A stretch of DNA of 64,000 nucleotides from Herbinix hemicellulosilytica (GTDB lineage Bacteria; Bacillota; Clostridia; Lachnospirales; Lachnospiraceae): positions 1 to 64,000 of the forward strand of contig NZ_CVTD020000025.1 of NCBI RefSeq assembly GCF_002904165.1. Reading direction: 5' to 3'. Every line of letters starts with the position of its first letter. Positions within the stretch are counted from its first letter, which is position 1. Below the pieces are notes generated by a model. The model worked only from the letters and a program-made list of their open reading frames with translations, did not search any database and had not been told where the DNA came from. The position numbers and the translations under genes were made by a program. This document shows, one piece after another, positions 48,890 through 57,575 of the stretch.

Positions 48890-49021
48890 AATAAATTATT
48901 TGGAAAATGTATATAATATTACCACATTTGTCCAACATAATAATTTATGCCTAGCCTGCTTACTTACAAACTATGCTAATATGACTACAGCAGGCGGCCA
49001 TGCAAAAACGGAAGGTGAATT

Positions 49022-50290
49022 ATGAGAATAAAAAAAGCCTTATTTTTGGCGGTGTTTTTGTCAATTTACTGTATCTTCATTTTAATATGCATTTTTAAAC
49101 CTCCATATATGGCAGCCAATGAAGATACGGCGCTTATAGAAGAAAATAATAGCAATACTATAGAAAATTTTAACAACAATGAATCGATAGCTTCCATTTC
49201 AACTAAAACATTTATTTACGAAAAGTACCAGAATGCCAAAGCAGACGTCGCCACACCTGAAGATTCGCAGGAAAGTCTTACTCTTAAAGCGGAATCTGAA
49301 ACCGGCCTGAAATTAAGCGATGAATCATTAAATGAGATTAATGAAACAAGCGATTTAATTCAGGAGCTTGTTCCATCTGATTATTCCGATATAGGAATAT
49401 CCATAGCGAATACTTATGTAAATATCAGAGAAAAAGCCAGTACCGACAGCCCCGTTAAAGGTAAACTTTACAGGGACGGTGCAGCCAAAATCCTTAATAC
49501 GGTCGGTGATTGGTATTATATAGAATCGGGGAACGTTAAAGGATATATAAAATCCAAATATCTTAAAACAGGTATTCCAACTTTAGATCTGATAGAAAAA
49601 TATGGCACCTTACGTATAACCGTAAATACCGACGGTTTAAATGTAAGAAAAAGCCCTGAAATTGACTCGGAAAGAATAGGTGTAATATATCGGAATGAAT
49701 GTTATACCGTAACCGGTTTTTTAGGCGAATGGGTAGAAATTGAAGTACCTGATAAAAATATCACAGGTTTTGTTAGCAAAGAATATGTTAATTTGCTCGT
49801 TGATTTTAAAACAGCAATATCCATAAATGAAGAAGAACTCAATAAATCAGAACAAAAAGAAAAAAACAAATATAATACCGGACTTAAAAACCGAGATCCT
49901 TTAGATTACTCCAAAGAAGACTTAAAACTTTTAGCCTGCCTGGTCTATGCGGAGGCAGGCAATCAGAGTTATGAAGGGAAACTGGCTGTGGCAAATGTTG
50001 TTATAAACAGGGTAAAATCCTCAAAATTTCCGAACACTATAAAGGATGTTATCTATCAACCGGGCCAGTTTACTGTGGTAAAAAACGGTTCTTTGGCAAA
50101 GCAGCTGAAAAAATACGACAATTATTCGTCAAAATCCCAACTGCAGGCTATTAAAGCCGCCAAGGCAGCCCTGGAAGGCGAAAATAATATTGGCAACCGT
50201 TTATATTTTAACGGATATAAGGCTTCGGTAAAAAAAGGCTATCATAAAAATAAAAATTGCATCAAAATTGGCGATCAACTGTTTTGGTAG
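49022..50290 (+). CDS. SH3-domain cell-wall hydrolase (SleB/CwlJ-like)
   Basis: 422 residues. Membrane anchor or signal (residues 6-27), a variable linker, two SH3b domains (TYVNIREKASTDSPVKGKLY; GLNVRKSPEIDSERIGVIY) and a C-terminal hydrolase_2 domain starting LLACLVYAEAGNQSYEGKLAVANVVINRV. SleB/CwlJ enzymes are lytic transglycosylase-type wall hydrolases, many active on spore cortex. The SH3 part resembles that of the NlpC/P60 gene at 25839. GGAAGGTGA precedes ATG. Confidence 0.93.
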   Translation: MRIKKALFLAVFLSIYCIFILICIFKPPYMAANEDTALIEENNSNTIENFNNNESIASISTKTFIYEKYQNAKADVATPEDSQESLTLKAESETGLKLSDESLNEINETSDLIQELVPSDYSDIGISIANTYVNIREKASTDSPVKGKLYRDGAAKILNTVGDWYYIESGNVKGYIKSKYLKTGIPTLDLIEKYGTLRITVNTDGLNVRKSPEIDSERIGVIYRNECYTVTGFLGEWVEIEVPDKNITGFVSKEYVNLLVDFKTAISINEEELNKSEQKEKNKYNTGLKNRDPLDYSKEDLKLLACLVYAEAGNQSYEGKLAVANVVINRVKSSKFPNTIKDVIYQPGQFTVVKNGSLAKQLKKYDNYSSKSQLQAIKAAKAALEGENNIGNRLYFNGYKASVKKGYHKNKNCIKIGDQLFW

Positions 50291-50329
50291 TTGTCAGCAA
50301 ATATCTTCATTGTAAAAATCAAAAAAACA

Positions 50330-50361
50330 GAGGCTGTAACCGTATTTAACGGTTCAGCCTC
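50330..50361. terminator. Bidirectional terminator between the hydrolase gene and pfp
   Basis: Stem GAGGCTG-AACCGT/ACGGTT-CAGCCTC with one bulge. Plus strand is followed by ATTAATTTTTT, minus strand by TTTTTTTGA. It serves both converging genes. Confidence 0.88.
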
Positions 50362-50370
50362 ATTAATTTT

Positions 50371-51591
50371 TTAGTAAAGTCTCAGATGCTTTGGAATACC
50401 GTTCTCATACTTGACGTTAGTCTCTCCGATAATAAGCGGTCTGAGATATTCCATCATTTCTTCAGTCACATCATTGCCCTCCGGAGTAATCCAGTCAAGG
50501 GGTACGGTTTTTTCGTGATTTGCAACTTCACTTACGGGAACGGAAATAAATTCAACCCTGTAAGGATTATTGCTAACTCTTTTAATAGCCGCCATCTTGC
50601 CGGTTTCGCCGTTAAGAGCACAATTTACGGCCTTCTGGCCAAGCATGGTAGATTCTATAATATCGGTTTCGCTTCCTATATGAGCGGCAGCTCTTTGCAT
50701 CAGGTTAAGTTCAACGGCCCTTACCTTGCATCCGATTCTGTTTCTTACCAGTTGTTCCAATGCCCTTGCAGCACCGGCGATATATTTATGTCCGAAATTG
50801 TCTACAGCACCGCTGGACATGGAATCTGAAACATATGATCCGTCTTTGTATTTAATACCTTCGCTTACGGCTACCAAAAGGCCGGGTTTAACAGCCTGTT
50901 TCTTCTTAATATCCTCTATGAATCTGTCGTCGTCAAAGTCTTTCTCACACAGATAAATCAGATCGGGACCCGGTCCGCCGTTAACTCTTGCCAAAGCAGA
51001 TGATGCGGTAAGCCAGCCTGCGTTTCTTCCCATTATTTCTACAATCGTTACCGCAGGTATATCATAAACGCTGATATCTCTTTCAAGTTCTGCTATGGTT
51101 GTAGCTATATATTTAGCCGCAGAACCAAATCCGGGACTGTGGTCAGTAAGGTTAAGATCGTTGTCAACTGTTTTGGGAGCTCCCATAATATAATAATCAT
51201 AGTTGTTAACGCTGCAATATTCCGACAGCTTATTAACCGTGTCCATGGAATCATTGCCGCCAATATAGACAAAATACTTAATATCGTATTTTTTAAATGT
51301 TTCAATTATTTTCTTATAGCTTTCTTCATCTACTCTCCAGTCTTTCATCTTAAATCTGCATGAGCCTAAAGCAGAAGAAGGAGTGTAGGTAAGAGTATCC
51401 AATGCCTGAGTATCCTTCATCAGGTCACTCAAATCAAGAAGGTTTCCTTTAATTGCCCCTTCAATACCATTTTTGGCACCGTAAACCTTATCAACCTTAC
51501 CGCTTATACGTGCTCCCTGCAAAACTCCAACCAGGGTAGCATTAATCGCTGCAGTAGGTCCTCCCGATTGTGCCACTAACAAATTATTCAT
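50371..51591 (-). CDS. pfp: Pyrophosphate-dependent 6-phosphofructokinase
   Basis: 406 residues. LLVAQSGGPTAAINATLVGV at the N-terminus; GGNDSMDT in place of the GGDGS of the ATP enzymes points to PPi as phosphate donor; MGAPKTVDNDL and EIMGRNAGWLT are the sugar-phosphate loops. It phosphorylates fructose 6-phosphate reversibly in glycolysis. ATG 51591 has AAGGAGG six bases upstream; the frame opens to 51618. Confidence 0.93.
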   Translation of the reverse strand: MNNLLVAQSGGPTAAINATLVGVLQGARISGKVDKVYGAKNGIEGAIKGNLLDLSDLMKDTQALDTLTYTPSSALGSCRFKMKDWRVDEESYKKIIETFKKYDIKYFVYIGGNDSMDTVNKLSEYCSVNNYDYYIMGAPKTVDNDLNLTDHSPGFGSAAKYIATTIAELERDISVYDIPAVTIVEIMGRNAGWLTASSALARVNGGPGPDLIYLCEKDFDDDRFIEDIKKKQAVKPGLLVAVSEGIKYKDGSYVSDSMSSGAVDNFGHKYIAGAARALEQLVRNRIGCKVRAVELNLMQRAAAHIGSETDIIESTMLGQKAVNCALNGETGKMAAIKRVSNNPYRVEFISVPVSEVANHEKTVPLDWITPEGNDVTEEMMEYLRPLIIGETNVKYENGIPKHLRLY

Positions 51592-51640
51592 TATAGCCCT
51601 CCTTATGATATGGTTCATTTACCATTATTACCAACTACCA

Positions 51641-51670
51641 ATTTTATCATGCCCTGTATAGAAGCGTCAA
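51641..51670 (-). promoter_or_regulatory. Probable promoter of pfp
   Basis: TTGACG, 18-base spacer, TAAAAT on the minus strand, between the transporter ATPase gene and pfp. Confidence 0.45.
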
Positions 51671-51674
51671 GGCA

Positions 51675-52448
51675 CTAGTTTCCGCATTCAACACTGATTT
51701 CATTAAATATATCCAGAATATCATCTACCCGTAGCTTTTTTTTATCTTCTCCCGATTTATCCAGAACTATACCCCCCTGGTGCATCATCAGTAAGCGATT
51801 TCCGTATTCGACAGCATAACGAAGATTATGGGTAACCATAATAGTGGTTATCTTCTTTTCTCTTACAATGGCATCTGTAAGAACCATAATTAATTCCGCC
51901 GTTTTAGGGTCCAGAGCCGCCGTATGTTCATCCAGTATCAAAAACTCTATAGGAGTCATGGTAGCCATAACAAGGGCAAGGGCCTGCCTTTGTCCGCCGG
52001 ACAGGGAGCCTACTTTAACATATAACTTATCCTCAAGGCCCAAGCCCAGCTTCCTTAAAAGGTCTTTATAGTAATCAATTCTTTTTTTATCGGTCCCCCG
52101 GCTTAGGTTAAATACTTTTCCTTTATTGTCAGCCAGGGACATATTTTCCAAAATGGTCATATTAGGGCATGTGCCTAAAGCAGGATTTTGATAAACCCGC
52201 CCTATTTTCATCATTCTTTTATACTCGGCCATATGAGTAATGTCCTGTCCGTTAATTTCTATTCTTCCTTGATCTACGGGAATACTGCCGCAAATAATAT
52301 TCAGCATGGAGGTCTTGCCTGAACCGTTGCTGCCCACGACTGATACAAATTCTCCCTCTTTTATAGTCAGGTTAAATCCTTTGAACAGACACATTTCATT
52401 GACAGTCCCGGGATTGTAATATTTATTAATATCAATCAGCCTGAGCAT
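51675..52448 (-). CDS. trpZ: TrpZ-type ABC transporter ATP-binding protein
   Basis: 257 residues. Walker A GSNGSGKTS, signature LSGGQRQALALV, Walker B FLILDEHTAALDP (His in place of the usual Pro), H-loop MVTHN. Its partner genes overlap by 17 bp (permease) and follow the binding protein. The family is the uncharacterised-substrate import class with PF04392 binding proteins; the Trp T-box argues for tryptophan. Confidence 0.88.
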   Translation of the reverse strand: MLRLIDINKYYNPGTVNEMCLFKGFNLTIKEGEFVSVVGSNGSGKTSMLNIICGSIPVDQGRIEINGQDITHMAEYKRMMKIGRVYQNPALGTCPNMTILENMSLADNKGKVFNLSRGTDKKRIDYYKDLLRKLGLGLEDKLYVKVGSLSGGQRQALALVMATMTPIEFLILDEHTAALDPKTAELIMVLTDAIVREKKITTIMVTHNLRYAVEYGNRLLMMHQGGIVLDKSGEDKKKLRVDDILDIFNEISVECGN

Positions 52449-53328
52449 GGTTTTTTGCCCTCCTCTTCTTTTCGTTGCTTGTTATAAGTATTATAAGGAA
52501 CAATACGGAGGTTATCAGCTTTTGATCCTGCGCCTTAAGCCCTAAGTTTATCGCAACAGCAACACATGCTTTATATAGTACGGACCCTATGATAACTGCA
52601 GTCGTAGCCTTAACTTTTGAAAACCTTTGAAAGGTATTTATACCTATAATAACACTTGCTACACCGGTAACAATTGCCCCGGTACCTATAGATATATCAA
52701 AATAACCGTTCTTTTGGGCAAATATGCTGCCGGATACGGCAACAAAGGCATTGGCAATGGAAAGTCCTATTATCTTCATTACTCCCTTATCCTTAGCAAG
52801 TGAAGTCACAACCGTTTCGTTGTCACCGACCGCCCTTAAAAGGTATCCGGATTTAGTCCCCAGATACAAATCCAGCAGAACTTTCATAATTACAACTATT
52901 AAAAAGAGTATGGTTACTACCAGATAAGGATTGAACCGGTCGGGTATAAGTCTTTCGGTAAACCTGTTTTCGAAAATCGAATCCTTCATAAAAATCGGCA
53001 CATTGGCACTGCCGGCAACTCTTAAATTAATTGAGTACAGGCCGGTCATTACAATAATTCCTGAAAGCAGGTCCCGTACCTTAAATTTAACATGAATAAT
53101 CCCCGTTACAATACCTGCCACAGCTCCGATCATGAAGGAAAGAAGCAGGGCAAGCAAGGGATTAACCCCTGCCGTAATTAAAATCGCAGTCAAAGCCCCT
53201 CCCAACGGAAAGGTTCCGTCCACCGACAAATCAGGAAAATCCAATATTTTATAAGTTATGTATACCCCCAAAGCCAGGATTGCATATGCAAATCCTTCTT
53301 CCAATATACCGAGAATAAAAGTCTGCAT
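52432..53328 (-). CDS. trpY: TrpY-type ABC transporter permease
   Basis: 298 residues, about eight membrane helices, of the branched-chain-type permease superfamily (PDLSVDGTFPLGGALTAILI, VRDLLSGIIVMTGLYSINLR, GYLLRAVGDNETVVTSLAKDKG). It lies 157 bp after the binding-protein gene and overlaps trpZ. Substrate is inferred from the leader. Confidence 0.88.
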   Translation of the reverse strand: MQTFILGILEEGFAYAILALGVYITYKILDFPDLSVDGTFPLGGALTAILITAGVNPLLALLLSFMIGAVAGIVTGIIHVKFKVRDLLSGIIVMTGLYSINLRVAGSANVPIFMKDSIFENRFTERLIPDRFNPYLVVTILFLIVVIMKVLLDLYLGTKSGYLLRAVGDNETVVTSLAKDKGVMKIIGLSIANAFVAVSGSIFAQKNGYFDISIGTGAIVTGVASVIIGINTFQRFSKVKATTAVIIGSVLYKACVAVAINLGLKAQDQKLITSVLFLIILITSNEKKRRAKNHAQAD

Positions 53329-53485
53329 TTTTCCTCCTTAGTCAGCTTAAACCTAAAATCATTATTCTGCCTTATGCCAATATTTAAGCTAATCTGTATT
53401 ATTCGAATTTTTTAATATAACATATCCTGAATTCTCTTACTATAATTATATATGATTTTGTATAAACCCCAATATATCTCTGTCA

Positions 53486-54475
53486 TTATTCCGCTATACT
53501 GTCAAACATTTCCTTTGCGTTATTTACCAGGTCATCGGGTAAAGTTATCCCAAGATTTTCTGCCACTGCAAAGTTGCCGTAGAATGCAAATTCCTCTATA
53601 ATTTCAAACTTAATATCACTGGCCTTTTTCTCTCCTTTAAGAACCTGTGCCGCCATTCTGCCTGTCTGTTTGCCAAGGTCATAATAATCAAGCCCCATAG
53701 TTGCAAGGCAACCTATCTTCACCTGTTCAACTTCGCTGCCGAATACGGGAATGTTCTTTTTGGCAGCCTTATCAAGAATAATAGGCAGGGCGCTGACCAC
53801 TGTGTTATCCGTCAGATTATTGATACAATCCACTTTTTCCAGCAGATTATCTGCTGCCAGAGGAATATCGGCCGCAGTAGAGATTCCGCTTTCTATGATT
53901 TCAAAACCAAAACCGGGAGCGGCAGCCTTATACTCTTCTATAGCCGACAGGGAGTTAACCTCGCTGGTAGTGTACATTATACCTATTTTTTTTGCTTCCG
54001 GCAGAATTTTTCTTATCATTTCCAGTTGCTTTTCAACCGGAAGCTTGTCACTGGTACCTGTTGTATTGCCGTTAGGGGTACCGTCTTCTTTCGCCAGTTC
54101 CGCTTTTATAGGATCAGTAACCGCTGTAAATATTACCGGAATATTCGTATTTTTTGCTGCGCCAAAAGCACTTTGAGCCATAGGAGTGGCAATGGCACAG
54201 ATTAAATCAACTTTTTTTGCTATAAAATTCTTTGAAATCTGGGAAGCCATATTGGCATCGGCCTGAGCGTTCTCATACAAGACTTTTAGGTTTTCTCCCT
54301 CCTTAAATCCGGCTTCCGCAAGTCCTGCTATAAAACCTTCCCTGCAGTTATCAAGTGAACCGTGCTCTGCAAATTGCCCTATGCCTATAACAACTTCATT
54401 GTCTTTCTTGGAACATCCGGCAAAAAGTGCTGCAAGTAAGGATAAAGACAAAATTACAGTGATAATTTTTTTCAT
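53486..54475 (-). CDS. trpX: TrpX-type substrate-binding lipoprotein
   Basis: 329 residues. Signal peptide with lipobox (LSLSLLAALFAGC). Mature part is PF04392-like: IGQFAEHGSLDNCREGFIAGL, AIATPMAQSAFGAAK, IPVIFTAVTDPI, GIMYTTSEVNS. The group includes TrpX of the predicted tryptophan importer TrpXYZ. First gene after the T-box. GGAGG precedes ATG. Confidence 0.88.
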   Translation of the reverse strand: MKKIITVILSLSLLAALFAGCSKKDNEVVIGIGQFAEHGSLDNCREGFIAGLAEAGFKEGENLKVLYENAQADANMASQISKNFIAKKVDLICAIATPMAQSAFGAAKNTNIPVIFTAVTDPIKAELAKEDGTPNGNTTGTSDKLPVEKQLEMIRKILPEAKKIGIMYTTSEVNSLSAIEEYKAAAPGFGFEIIESGISTAADIPLAADNLLEKVDCINNLTDNTVVSALPIILDKAAKKNIPVFGSEVEQVKIGCLATMGLDYYDLGKQTGRMAAQVLKGEKKASDIKFEIIEEFAFYGNFAVAENLGITLPDDLVNNAKEMFDSIAE

Positions 54476-54632
54476 ACTTACTCCTCCTCTTTTAAAATTA
54501 AAATGATATCTCTAAAAATGCTTGGATATAAAAATATTATCTGATTGCTTAATTTATGTTTTTCGATATTTCAGCACATCTTTTACACTTACTTGAGTAA
54601 TTGTCAGATTTAAAGCGGATATTTTCCCAATA

Positions 54633-54890
54633 AAAAAATCTCAAGTATAAAATACTTGAGACGAATAAAATCCGCGGTGCCACTCAATTTGGCAAATACT
54701 TGCCCACCTCTTACATATACGTTACATATATGCCATCCTTTTAACGGAGATGGATTCCGTCAACGCCTACTGCAATTTCGGGTTGCCCTCGAAAGCCCAT
54801 TCAGCTAAAGACTCCATATCGCACTCTCACCGCCGGCGACTCTCTGTGATTTCGTACAATAGCCTACTCCTCTTTCTCATCGGTTTAACT
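54633..54890 (-). ncRNA. T-box leader of trpXYZ (tryptophan)
   Basis: On the minus strand: GATGAGAAAGAGGAGTAGGC at the base of stem I, specifier region GAATGGGCTTTCGAGGGC with TGG at 54797-54799, T-box sequence GAGTGGCACCGCGG (54671-54684), and the terminator CTCAAGTA/TACTTGAG followed by ATTTTTTT. The TGGC of the T-box pairs with GCCA, so the discriminator base is G, as in tRNA-Trp and unlike tRNA-Met. It matches the trpB2 leader closely around the specifier. Confidence 0.95.
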
Positions 54891-54908
54891 ATATTATTTA
54901 TTATGAGC

Positions 54909-54937
54909 ATAATAATACGACTTAAAAATTTTGTCAA
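54909..54937 (-). promoter_or_regulatory. Promoter of the trpXYZ T-box transcript
   Basis: TTGACA, 17-base spacer, TATTAT on the minus strand; start about 15 bases before stem I. Confidence 0.75.
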
Positions 54938-54965
54938 GTATCTTCTGTCATAAAAGTGAATATTT

Positions 54966-54998
54966 ATTCAGCTTATTAACGAGATAATCAAGCTGAAT
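54966..54998. terminator. Possible terminator downstream of the GH94 gene
   Basis: Stem ATTCAGCTT-ATTA/TAAT-CAAGCTGAAT with one bulge. On the minus strand no T tract follows; on the plus strand TTTTATAT does, but no gene points that way. It lies 130 bp beyond the GH94 gene and just upstream of the trpX promoter, so a regulatory role is also possible. Confidence 0.35.
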
Positions 54999-55130
54999 TT
55001 TATATCATCGTCTTTGCGTATAGCAGATTTCTTTGCTCTTGTTCTGCTGATTTTTGCCTAGATTGGTCTCCACAGCACTCAAAAATGAGCATTTACATTT
55101 TACCACTCCGGTGATTAAAAAGATAAGCTT

Positions 55131-57563
55131 TCACAACACAATAACCTCATGTTTTTTGCCGTCGTCAACCAGCTTAAGGCGCTTGCCATTCACCCTGTTG
55201 CCATCTACCAGCAGTGCTTCGGTAGTGAGCCTGCCCCTTTTCCTGTTTTCCACCCTTATCTCATATTCCGAACTTCCATATTTATACCAAACCGTATAAT
55301 CTCCGAAGCCGGCCGGAGTGGCCGGATCGATAACAAGAGTATCCGCCTCCTTCCTTATGCCCAAAAACCAAAAAAGCAAACCCTGGTACATCCAGCCTGC
55401 TGAACCCGTATACCAGCTCCAGCCGCCGCGTCCGGCATATGGCGGACAAGAGGAAATATCCGCCACCATTACATAGGGCTCCTTTTCATACCTGATTGTA
55501 TCCCTGCTGTTGGAGCAAATATGGATAGGATTAAGCATGGTAAAGAGTTTATGGGCCATGTCATACTCCCTCATCATGGCGGTGGCAATAGCCAGCCATA
55601 TGGCGGCATGGGTATATTGGCCGCCGTTTTCCCTGATACCCGGCAGATAGTTCTTTATATAACCGGGATTTTTGTTAGTCTTGTTAAAGGGAGGGGTAAG
55701 AAGCAAAGATACAAAGTCCTCCTCCCTCACCAGATAGCGCCATGCCGACCGCATGGCCTGTATACTTTTTTCCCTGCTGCCGGCCCCCGATATGATACTC
55801 CAGGACTGGCTGATGGAATCTATCATACACTCGTCATTGTCCTTGGAGCCCAGCTTTGTGCCGTCATCATAAAACGCCCTCAGATACCAATTGCCGTCCC
55901 AGCAATTTTCATTAAGGCTTCTTTGCAGGCCGTCCCTTTTTGCCTCAAGCTGAGCCGCATATTCGGTATCCTTCATATGCAGACACAAAGGAATAAAATC
56001 CGTCAGCACCTTATAAAAGAACCAGCCCAGCCATACGCTTTCACCCTTTCCTCCTATTCCAACCTCGTTCATTCCGTCATTCCAGTCTCCCCCTCCCATC
56101 AGCGGGATACCGTGCTGTCCAAAATGGATTCTGTCTATTGTTTTCTTGCAATGTTCATACACACTTCCGGCCTTAGGCGAAACCTCAGGGGTAAACATAA
56201 TTTCATGTTTACTTTCATCAAGCAAAGGCCCCTTTATATAGTTTACCTCCTCCTTAAGTATAGAATAATCCCCCGTTGCCCTTATATAGACTTCCACCGC
56301 ATAGGGCAGCCACAGCAGGTCATCACTTATCTTAGTGCGGACTCCCACACCATGAGGAGGGTGCCACCAGTGCTGAACATCCCCTTCTTCAAACTGCCTG
56401 CTGCAGGCAATCAAAATCTGAGTGCGCAAAGCATCAGGATCAGCAAGCTGCAATGCCAGCGAATCCTGCAGCTGGTCACGAAAGCCTATGGCACCTCCGC
56501 ACTGGTAAAAGGCGGTCTTGGCATTTAGTCTGCAGGAAATGGTCTGATATAGGAGCCATCTGTTAATAAGTATATCAATTGCCCTGTCGCCGGTCTTTAC
56601 CCGAACAGTTCCCAGAATTTTATCCCAGTATTGCCTAACCCTTTCAAGTTCAATTTCAGCATTTGCAATATCCCTGTATTTGCTGCGAAGCTGCTTTATC
56701 TCATTCGGATCGTTGCTCTGTCCCAAGGCAAAAAGGACGGTGGAGCTTTCACCGGGCTTCATTTCAAGTGATACCTGTATAGCTCCGCAAGAGTCGTAGC
56801 AAACACCGCAATTTTTAGAAAGAGTCTTATCCGCTCCACTGGGGCTTTGTATGGAGCCCTTTAAGCCTATAAACTCCTTCCTGTCACCTGTATAGCCCAG
56901 GGTGGGAAGATTAGAAAAGATATATGAAATTCTGTCGCCAAAGTTAAATGTATACAAGTTTTTCGCATAGAAGTAATCCTGCTCCTTGTCATATCCGGTG
57001 CATATATAAGGGCTGGTATGCTCCCTGCTGGTCCCCAGCACCCACTCAAGATAATAGCTAAGCCTCAGATACCTGTTCCTGTATGAATTATTGGTTAGCT
57101 TAAGCAGCCATAGCTTGATTGACTCATCAATGGGGGTAAATACCACAAGTTCCTGTGCAAGCTCCTCTTCCTCATGCAGGAATTTGCTATAGCCGATTCC
57201 GTCTCTGACCCTGTAAAGGCCCCGATCAGTTCTGCCAAGCGACATTGGAGTCATTATGGTACCGCTGGTTTCATCAAGAATATAAATAGCTTCGGAAGAC
57301 CTGTCACAAACAGGGTCATTGCTCCAGGAGGTGATTTTGTTTTCCCGGCTGTTGATTGCCCAGGTGAAGCCTCCTCCTGATTCCGATATCTGAAAGCCGA
57401 ATTTCTTGTTTGCAACAACATTGATCCAGGGGACAGGCGGCCGCTTATGTCCATCCAGCACTATTTCATACTCGCTTCCGTCATTAATAAAGCCTCCAAA
57501 TCCATTAAAGAACTCATATTCGGCCAAATTTAACATCTGCAGGTTTCCTGGCTTTCTATCCAA
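55131..57563 (-). CDS. GH94-type glucan phosphorylase, C-terminal half of a split cyclic beta-1,2-glucan synthase
   Basis: About 810 residues. N-terminal supersandwich (FFNGFGGF, PWINVVANKKFGFQISESGGGF, SWSNDPV) and a GH94 alpha/alpha-barrel with GAIGFRDQLQDSLAL, QHWWHPPHGVGVRTKISDD and the general acid Asp in GGGDWNDGMN. In Brucella and Agrobacterium this domain is the C-terminus of Cgs and trims glucan length. Here it is a separate gene in the same frame as its partner, divided by TAG GAG. TTG 57563 has GGAGG eight bases before it and is preferred to GTG 57572, which overlaps that site. Confidence 0.93.
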   Translation of the reverse strand: MDRKPGNLQMLNLAEYEFFNGFGGFINDGSEYEIVLDGHKRPPVPWINVVANKKFGFQISESGGGFTWAINSRENKITSWSNDPVCDRSSEAIYILDETSGTIMTPMSLGRTDRGLYRVRDGIGYSKFLHEEEELAQELVVFTPIDESIKLWLLKLTNNSYRNRYLRLSYYLEWVLGTSREHTSPYICTGYDKEQDYFYAKNLYTFNFGDRISYIFSNLPTLGYTGDRKEFIGLKGSIQSPSGADKTLSKNCGVCYDSCGAIQVSLEMKPGESSTVLFALGQSNDPNEIKQLRSKYRDIANAEIELERVRQYWDKILGTVRVKTGDRAIDILINRWLLYQTISCRLNAKTAFYQCGGAIGFRDQLQDSLALQLADPDALRTQILIACSRQFEEGDVQHWWHPPHGVGVRTKISDDLLWLPYAVEVYIRATGDYSILKEEVNYIKGPLLDESKHEIMFTPEVSPKAGSVYEHCKKTIDRIHFGQHGIPLMGGGDWNDGMNEVGIGGKGESVWLGWFFYKVLTDFIPLCLHMKDTEYAAQLEAKRDGLQRSLNENCWDGNWYLRAFYDDGTKLGSKDNDECMIDSISQSWSIISGAGSREKSIQAMRSAWRYLVREEDFVSLLLTPPFNKTNKNPGYIKNYLPGIRENGGQYTHAAIWLAIATAMMREYDMAHKLFTMLNPIHICSNSRDTIRYEKEPYVMVADISSCPPYAGRGGWSWYTGSAGWMYQGLLFWFLGIRKEADTLVIDPATPAGFGDYTVWYKYGSSEYEIRVENRKRGRLTTEALLVDGNRVNGKRLKLVDDGKKHEVIVL

Positions 57564-57575
57564 ATCATTCACCTC

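Noticed and set aside
53344-53390. Inverted repeat AGCTTAAA/TTTAAGCT between trpX and trpY
   Set aside because: The stem is short and AT-rich, the loop is over 30 bases and no T tract follows; too weak to call a terminator.
55521-56528. Plus-strand open frame of 335 codons opposite the GH94 gene
   Set aside because: It is a mirror of a strongly conserved coding sequence on the other strand, has no ribosome binding site and its protein has no domain character.
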